Below are positions 59,961-64,000 of a stretch of 64,000 nucleotides of DNA, piece by piece. The stretch's first letter is position 1; each line of letters begins with the position of its first letter. The stretch covers positions 88,893 through 152,892 of the forward strand of contig NZ_QDFY01000009.1 of assembly GCF_003347635.1 (NCBI RefSeq), in the 5' to 3' direction. The notes beneath the pieces are model-generated. The model searched no databases, was not told the origin of the DNA, and worked only from the letters and a program-made list of their open reading frames with translations. This DNA comes from Sphingosinicella terrae. Its GTDB lineage: Bacteria; Pseudomonadota; Alphaproteobacteria; Sphingomonadales; Sphingomonadaceae. A program made the translations under genes and the position numbers.

Positions 59961-60095
59961 GGTGCGCCGCGAACCGGTCCGGTCGGATCCTCCCCTATGA
60001 GGGGAGGGGGACCAGGCGAAGCCTGGTGGAGGAGTGTCTGAGTCCTCGTTCTCGCTTCGCTTGCCGTGCTTGCCGTCGGTGCTGACACCCCTCTC

Positions 60096-60263
60096 GTCGC
60101 CCCTGCGCAGGCAGGGGCCCATGCAGACGAACCGGACAGGCGGTGGTCGTCGCCGGCCCCGCTTGGGCCCCTGCCTCCGCAGGGGCGACGGACAGGGTGA
60201 GCGACCGCCGGCTTGCGTTTGCGGCCGGGACCGAACGCCAGATTCCTCCGCGCCTCCGCGCGA
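60096..60263. repeat. Intergenic repeat unit, copy 1
   Basis: Begins GTCGCCCCTGCGCAG, contains GGGCCCCTGCC, CGCAGGGGCGACGGACAGG, then GGGACCGAACGCC and ends at TTCCTCCGCGCCTCCGCGC. The CGTCGCCCCTGC and GCAGGGGCGACGG ends are inverted copies, so each unit can fold on itself. Copy 2 follows at 60371. Confidence 0.7.
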
Positions 60264-60370
60264 ATATCGACCTCACTCGGGCAAAGGCGTCGCCGGCGCC
60301 GCTTGCCGTGCCTTGGAGCTTCCGAAGGTATCCATGTCCGCCATCCTCGTGCCGGGCAGACCCCCCTCCC

Positions 60371-60574
60371 GTCGCCCCTGCGCAGCCTGTCCTGAGCGAC
60401 GCCGCAGGCGGCGTCGAAGGGGCAGGGGCCCATGCGGACGAACCGACCAAGCGCAGGCCATCGCCAGCGCCGCTTGGGCCCCTGCCTTCGCAGGGGCGAC
60501 GGACAGGGGAGAGCCTGAAGGCCTGCGTTTGGACCCGGGATCGGACGCCGGTTTCCTCCGCGCCTCCGCGCAAA
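60371..60574. repeat. Intergenic repeat unit, copy 2, carrying an insertion
   Basis: Same start, middle and end as copy 1 at 60096, but about 36 bases longer: a CCTGTCCTGAGCGACGCCG... and GTCGAAGGGG palindromic element lies inside the first arm. That inner piece resembles the widespread sphingomonad CCTGTCCTGAGC...GTCGAAGG repeat. Looks like a repeat nested in a repeat. Confidence 0.65.
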
Positions 60575-60609
60575 TCCTGATGGATTTGCCCGGCGGCAAG
60601 CGACGCCCC

Positions 60610-61011
60610 TCAGCCGCGCTCCTGCTTGGCGAGTTCCACCAGAATACGCAGCTCGATATCGTCCATGAGCTGCGCGAGCTCCGCTTCCTGCGGCTTGCCG
60701 CGGCGCCGGGTCCATTCCTTCAGCGCCTCGATGCGCTCGCGTTTGGCGCGGCCGGCGAGCAGCTCGGCATGAAGCCGCTCCAGCTCGTCGAGCGCCTCCT
60801 CGGCGTCGCGGGCCGGATCGCGCCGCGGCTCGTTGGTGGCGGCCGCCAGCGCGACCAGCATCTGGACCGACTGGGCGGGCGGCGTGACGGTCGGGGCGAT
60901 CGGGGCGGCGACAGCCGCGGCGGGCGGCGCGAACGGCGCGGCGGCCGCCCGCTTGACCGGCATGGTCAGCAGCGCCTGCAGCATCGACGTCGGGCCTGTC
61001 GGCTGAACCAA
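60610..61011 (-). CDS. fliX: Flagellar assembly regulator FliX
   Basis: 133 residues from TTG 61011, which has AGGAGG nine bases upstream; ATG 60984 would be too short at the front. A Pro/Ala-rich N-terminus leads to EEALDELERLHAELLAGRAKRERIEALKEWTRRRGKPQEAELAQLMDDIELRILVELAKQE, the helical FliX core. In Caulobacter FliX couples basal-body assembly to the activator FlbD. It is divergent from flgI as in Caulobacter. Confidence 0.85.
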   Translation of the reverse strand: MVQPTGPTSMLQALLTMPVKRAAAAPFAPPAAAVAAPIAPTVTPPAQSVQMLVALAAATNEPRRDPARDAEEALDELERLHAELLAGRAKRERIEALKEWTRRRGKPQEAELAQLMDDIELRILVELAKQERG

Positions 61012-61022
61012 TTCCCGCTTCC

Positions 61023-61039
61023 TCCTATATCTTCCTATA
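61023..61039 (+). promoter_or_regulatory. Putative flagellar promoter motif before flgI
   Basis: CTATATCTTCCTATAAG, 39 bases before the flgI ATG; a partial copy, TCCTATATC, lies 10 bases earlier. The same string on the other strand is immediately before the fliX ribosome site. Same motif as before motA, fliN and flgC. Confidence 0.5.
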
Positions 61040-61077
61040 AGAGAAAAGACGCCATTTTTCCACTCGATCGGGGCGAT

Positions 61078-62178
61078 ATGCGACTGAACCGGATACTTCC
61101 CACGCTGCTCGCGGCTGCCGCGATCGCGGCCTCCTCGCCCGCTCTGGCGGGGCCGCGCATCAAGGACATCGTCAGCGTCGAGAATGTCCGCTCGAACCAG
61201 CTGGTCGGCTACGGCCTGGTCGTCGGCCTCGCCGGCACCGGCGATCGCCTGCGCAACGTGCCCTTCACCGAGGAATCGATGCAGGCGATGCTCGAGCGCA
61301 TGGGGGTCAATGTCCGCGGCTCGCAGATGCGCTCGCAGAACGTCGCCGCCGTCTCGATCACCGCGACCTTGCCGCCTTTCGCCCGGTCCGGCTCGACCAT
61401 CGATGTCCAGGTCTCCGCGCTTGGCGACGCTACCAGCCTCCAGGGCGGCACCCTGATCGCCTCGGCGCTGCGCGGCATGGACGGCCAGATCTATGCGGTC
61501 GCCCAGGGGCCGGTCGCCGTTTCGGGCTTCCGCGCGCAGGGCGCGGCGGCGAGCGTCAGCCGGGGCGTCTCGACGTCGGCGCGGATCGCCGGCGGCGGCA
61601 TCGTCGAGCGCGAGGTCCCCTATTCGCTGAGCTCGGCCGGCACCCTCAAGCTCGCGCTTCGCAACCCGGATTTCACCACCGCCCAGCGCATCGCCGCCAC
61701 CATCAACCGCGAATATCCGGGCTCGGCCCAGGTGCTCGATCCGGCCACGGTCGAGGTCGCGCCGGCCGGCAGCGCCTCGCTCATCGACATGGTCACCCGC
61801 GTCGAGAATCTGGAGGTCGACGTCGACCAGCCGGCGCGCATCGTCATCAACGAGGCGGCGGGCACGGTGGTGATGACCAGCGACGTGCGCGTCAGCCCGG
61901 TGGCGGTCGCCCAGGGCGGTCTCACCATCAGCGTCGCCGAGACGCCCCAGGTGTCGCAGCCCGCGCCCTTCTCGCAGGGCGAGACGACAATGGTGCCGCG
62001 CACCCAGGTCGACGTCGACGACGGCCAGGGCCGGTCGCTGGCGATGGTCGGCGGCACCTCGCTGCAGCAGCTGGTCGGCGGCCTCAACGCGCTCGGCGTC
62101 TCGCCGCGCGATCTCATCACCATCCTGCAGGCGGTGAAGAGCGCCGGTGCGCTGCAGGCGGAAATCGAGGTGCAATGA
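61078..62178 (+). CDS. flgI: Flagellar P-ring protein FlgI
   Basis: 366 residues from ATG 61078 with a signal peptide (LPTLLAAAAIAASSPALA). Family marks: RIKDIVSVENVRSNQLVGYGLVVGLAGTGD, NVAAVSITATLPPFARSGSTIDVQVSALGDA, LQGGTLIASALRGMDG, and C-terminal LVGGLNALGVSPRDLITILQAVKSAGALQAEIEVQ. The upstream frame is open but unrelated. It forms the periplasmic ring around the rod. Coupled to the next gene by ATGATGA. Confidence 0.96.
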   Translation: MRLNRILPTLLAAAAIAASSPALAGPRIKDIVSVENVRSNQLVGYGLVVGLAGTGDRLRNVPFTEESMQAMLERMGVNVRGSQMRSQNVAAVSITATLPPFARSGSTIDVQVSALGDATSLQGGTLIASALRGMDGQIYAVAQGPVAVSGFRAQGAAASVSRGVSTSARIAGGGIVEREVPYSLSSAGTLKLALRNPDFTTAQRIAATINREYPGSAQVLDPATVEVAPAGSASLIDMVTRVENLEVDVDQPARIVINEAAGTVVMTSDVRVSPVAVAQGGLTISVAETPQVSQPAPFSQGETTMVPRTQVDVDDGQGRSLAMVGGTSLQQLVGGLNALGVSPRDLITILQAVKSAGALQAEIEVQ

Positions 62179-62492
62179 TGAACGAGATCCGGCCGTCCTC
62201 CGGCCCCGTCCTTCCTCCCGTGGCTCCGGCCGCCGCCGCAGCCGCCGGCGCGAACGCGGCCGACACCGCGCGCGACTTCGAGGCCGTCTTCCTCGGCCAG
62301 ATGGCGCGGCTCATGCTCGAGAGCGTCGAGATCGGCGATCAATTCTCCGGCGGCCATGGCGAGGAGATGTTCCGCGGCATCCTCGCCGAGAATCTCGGGA
62401 CCGAGATGGCGAGGCGCGGCGGCGTCGGCCTGGCGCCCACCGTCATGGACCATATCATCCGTTTGCAGGGAGGAAATCCCGATGCCCAATGA
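62175..62492 (+). CDS. Rod-binding protein (FlgJ N-terminal type, CheL-like)
   Basis: 105 residues. Contains ARDFEAVFLGQMARLMLESVEIGDQFSGGHGEEMFRGILAENLGTEMARRGGVGLAPTVMDHIIRL, the rod-binding domain of FlgJ, without the muramidase domain. Alphaproteobacteria carry this as a stand-alone protein (called CheL or FlgJ). It caps the growing rod. Two adjacent ATGs (62175, 62178) can start it, overlapping the flgI stop. Confidence 0.9.
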   Translation: MMNEIRPSSGPVLPPVAPAAAAAAGANAADTARDFEAVFLGQMARLMLESVEIGDQFSGGHGEEMFRGILAENLGTEMARRGGVGLAPTVMDHIIRLQGGNPDAQ

Positions 62493-62901
62493 GCTTATCG
62501 CCACCATCCGGTCGCTCGTCGCCTTGATGCGCGAGGAGACCGAGATGCTGCGCACGCCGGGTTCCGGCGACCTTCAGGAAGTGGCCGAGGCGAAGGCCCG
62601 TTTGGTCGGCTGGATCGAATCGCGCTCGGCCCAGCTCGAACGCGAGCAGCCCGGCTGGCGCGAGGCACTCGACCCGGAGACGCTCGAAACGCTCACCGAG
62701 GCGGTGGCGGAGCTGCGCGACGTGTCCAGCGCCAATGCCAGGATGCTGGAACGGCAGATCGAGCTCTCGCTGCAGATGATGGAGGCCATCGCCACCGAAG
62801 CGAAGCGGCTCAAGGGCACCCGCAGCGCCACCTACGGCGCCACCGGCCAGCTCTGGCACGTCGACCTGCCGACCCCGGTCTCGACCAACGCGAAGCTGTA
62901 G
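62482..62901 (+). CDS. FlgN-like flagellar export chaperone
   Basis: 139 residues from ATG 62482 (GGGAGGAAATCCCG upstream), overlapping the previous gene by 11 bases. Mostly long helices (LIATIRSLVALMREETEMLRTPGSGDLQEVAEAKARLVGWIESRSAQLERE; LRDVSSANARMLERQIELSLQMMEAIATEA). The pattern fits FlgN, the chaperone for hook-filament junction proteins, whose genes are not in the window. Confidence 0.7.
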   Translation: MPNELIATIRSLVALMREETEMLRTPGSGDLQEVAEAKARLVGWIESRSAQLEREQPGWREALDPETLETLTEAVAELRDVSSANARMLERQIELSLQMMEAIATEAKRLKGTRSATYGATGQLWHVDLPTPVSTNAKL

Positions 62902-63261
62902 CGCGCGCAGGGGCGAGGCGGGGAGCAATGAACGAGAGGCATGGATTGGGGTTTCCCGCCAGTCTCTCCGCCCGGCTGAGCCGTCGAAAAAACCAGATTC
63001 GTATGCCCTCGGCATGGCGGGCTGTACGATAGGGCGTGCAACGGGACAGTCGCTGAGACAGTTATTATTGTCTATTGTCGCGACCGTTACGCGCCACTTC
63101 GCGACCTTCCAAGGCTACGGGCGACTTCCCGGAAGCGTACGTTCGTTAAGCTGTAGACACAGTCCCTGCGAATCCCAGCCAATCTTTCCGAAGCTCGTAC
63201 TTCCACGCGCGCCTAGTTAGAGCTTCGGCGCGGTGATAAAGTGCCGGCGAGGGGGTGTCTC
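62902..63261. other. Spacer after the motility block
   Basis: About 360 bases, less GC-rich than the flanks (for example CAGTTATTATTGTCTATTGTCG near 63059). No gene, tRNA or clear terminator was seen. It must contain the promoter of the following small gene. Confidence 0.4.
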
Positions 63262-63726
63262 ATGGCAGAGTCTTCGGCTGGCGCATGGGTCGTTCTGGGG
63301 TTGATCGGCCTTGCTATCTATAGCTGTTCCAGCGACCCGCCGCCCGAAGCTACCGCGGGTGAATACTCCGCAACTTCCTCGGACGTGTCAGAGGTTGATG
63401 AAGAGGCAGGTATCGCCGGTTATTCGACCGAGCCTTCGGGGTTCGACGAGGTCTTGCGTGGGTCCTTCGACGAAGACGCCGCTCGTGATGCAGCCGAAGA
63501 TGAGGTCGCATCCGACACCTACTCGGGTATCGGCAGGACGTACGGTTGTACCGATGACTGCTCCGGTCATGATGCTGGATTCAGATGGCGCCGAGACAGG
63601 GGGTATGTGCCCTACGGTGCGGACAGCCAATCCTTCCAAGAGGGTGCACAAGCTTTCGAAGACGCGGTCGATGACCGCGTTGAGGAGATGCGCGACGAGT
63701 ATGAAGCTGGGGAAAATCCTTACTGA
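63262..63726 (+). CDS. Membrane-anchored protein with CTDDCSGHDAGF motif, unknown function
   Basis: 154 residues from ATG 63262; a GTG 21 bases earlier is possible. One N-terminal hydrophobic segment (WVVLGLIGLAIYSC) is followed by a Ser/Glu/Asp-rich acidic stretch, then a compact YGCTDDCSGHDAGFRWRRDRG motif with two cysteines and a His, and an acidic helical end (FQEGAQAFEDAVDDRVEEMRDEYEAG). The Cys in YSCSS might be lipidated, but the lipobox is poor. Codon use is less GC-biased than in the motility genes. Function unknown. Confidence 0.75.
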   Translation: MAESSAGAWVVLGLIGLAIYSCSSDPPPEATAGEYSATSSDVSEVDEEAGIAGYSTEPSGFDEVLRGSFDEDAARDAAEDEVASDTYSGIGRTYGCTDDCSGHDAGFRWRRDRGYVPYGADSQSFQEGAQAFEDAVDDRVEEMRDEYEAGENPY

Positions 63727-63982
63727 CCCGGTGGGCGTGCCGGTTTTGGAGTCCCTGGCGAATTGGGTCCTTCGAAGCTTCGACTTGGCTGGTGCTACCG
63801 ACAGAACCGGCTCAAGAGCCTATGGCCCTGCTCGCGAAATCGCACGACCGCTAGGCGCCTTTTCCAGACGTAGGCGGTCGGTGATCGCAATGTCTGCTTC
63901 GCGCCGATAGTGTTGAAAATCTCCTCTTGCTGCGGTGACTCGGCTCTGATTCAATCCTGCTGAGCAAGGCGGGAGGCGAGCC
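63727..63982. other. Spacer at the right end
   Basis: About 255 bases with no supported gene. An open frame runs through in another register but has no ribosome site or protein-like sequence. GGGAGGCGAG just before 63983 suggests a following gene start. Confidence 0.35.
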
Positions 63983-64000
63983 ATGATGGGCGAGCGGACG
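63983..64000 (+). CDS. Possible start of the next gene (cut by window)
   Basis: ATGATG at 63983-63988 stands 5 bases after GGGAGGCGAG, a strong ribosome site. Only MMGERT can be read before the window ends. Nothing can be said about its product. Confidence 0.35.

Larger units (their letters stand above)
59961..60609. other. Repeat-rich spacer between flhB and fliX
   Basis: About 650 bases without a believable gene. It opens with CTCCCC...GGGGAG and GCGAAGCCTGG-type short palindromes (59990-60035) and then holds two copies of a 170-205 base unit (listed separately). The convergent ends of flhB and fliX leave this space free of promoters. Confidence 0.6.

Noticed and set aside
57834..60122. 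Long minus-strand open frame of about 760 codons
   Set aside because: Antisense to fliQ, fliR and flhB; composition is His/Arg/Asp/Glu-rich shadow sequence without any domain.
60096..60574. CRISPR array
   Set aside because: Only two long, self-complementary, inexact units with no regular short spacers and no cas genes.
63311..63910. 199-codon frame overlapping the CTDDCSGHDAGF gene
   Set aside because: Other register of the better supported gene; no ribosome site and no protein-like order.

Overview
The window is GC-rich DNA from an alphaproteobacterium, most likely a member of the Sphingomonadales or a close relative. This rests on FlaF and FliX (flagellar proteins typical of alphaproteobacteria), a fliX-flgI divergent pair as in Caulobacter, several TonB-dependent receptors with secreted S9 and DUF885 peptidases, NDUFA9-like protein, and intergenic repeats of a style common in sphingomonads. 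The species cannot be named from the sequence alone.

Region 1 (1-23.4 kb) looks like one peptide or amino-acid catabolic locus. Two minus-strand operons and one plus-strand operon encode a TonB receptor, an S9 peptidase, four DUF885 peptidases (one cut by the window edge, one broken by an in-frame TGA), a DUF3830 protein, a bile-acid/sodium-symporter-type carrier, an FAD amine/amino-acid oxidase, an aminotransferase, a two-subunit indolepyruvate-type ferredoxin oxidoreductase (iorA, iorB), a kynurenine-formamidase-like cyclase, a TPR-2OG/Fe(II) oxygenase, an amidohydrolase and a MarR regulator. A plausible flow is outer-membrane uptake, periplasmic hydrolysis, inner-membrane import, deamination to a 2-oxo acid, and oxidative decarboxylation to an acyl-CoA. 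The substrate is not known; an aromatic residue is suggested only by the Ior family.

Region 2 (23.4-33.8 kb) is an accessory segment next to tRNA-Leu(CAG). It carries a second uptake set: S9 peptidase, ECF sigma factor, FecR, STN-type TonB receptor and another S9 peptidase. Remnants of a DUF4102-type integrase lie at both ends, and the one beside the tRNA is joined to an AlpA-like fragment, so this looks like the scar of a tRNA-integrated element.

Region 3 (33.8-45 kb) holds an NDUFA9-like protein, tRNA-Tyr, a small periplasmic protein, a lipoprotein, a complete type I secretion operon (TolC-like, ABC, HlyD and a 64-residue membrane protein), NhaA, and a Cache-PAS histidine kinase.

Region 4 (44.7-62.9 kb) is a motility block: flaF; motA-STAS-cheY-cheA-cheW-cheR-cheB-cheY-cheD-unknown-motB-fliL-like-PilZ; fliN-fliO-fliP on the minus strand; flgC, fliE, fliQ, fliR, flhB; then fliX divergent from flgI-flgJ/cheL-flgN. 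A 15-17 bp motif ending in CCTATAA lies 24-39 bases before four of these transcription units. The last kilobase holds one small secreted or membrane-anchored protein of unknown function and the possible start of the next gene.
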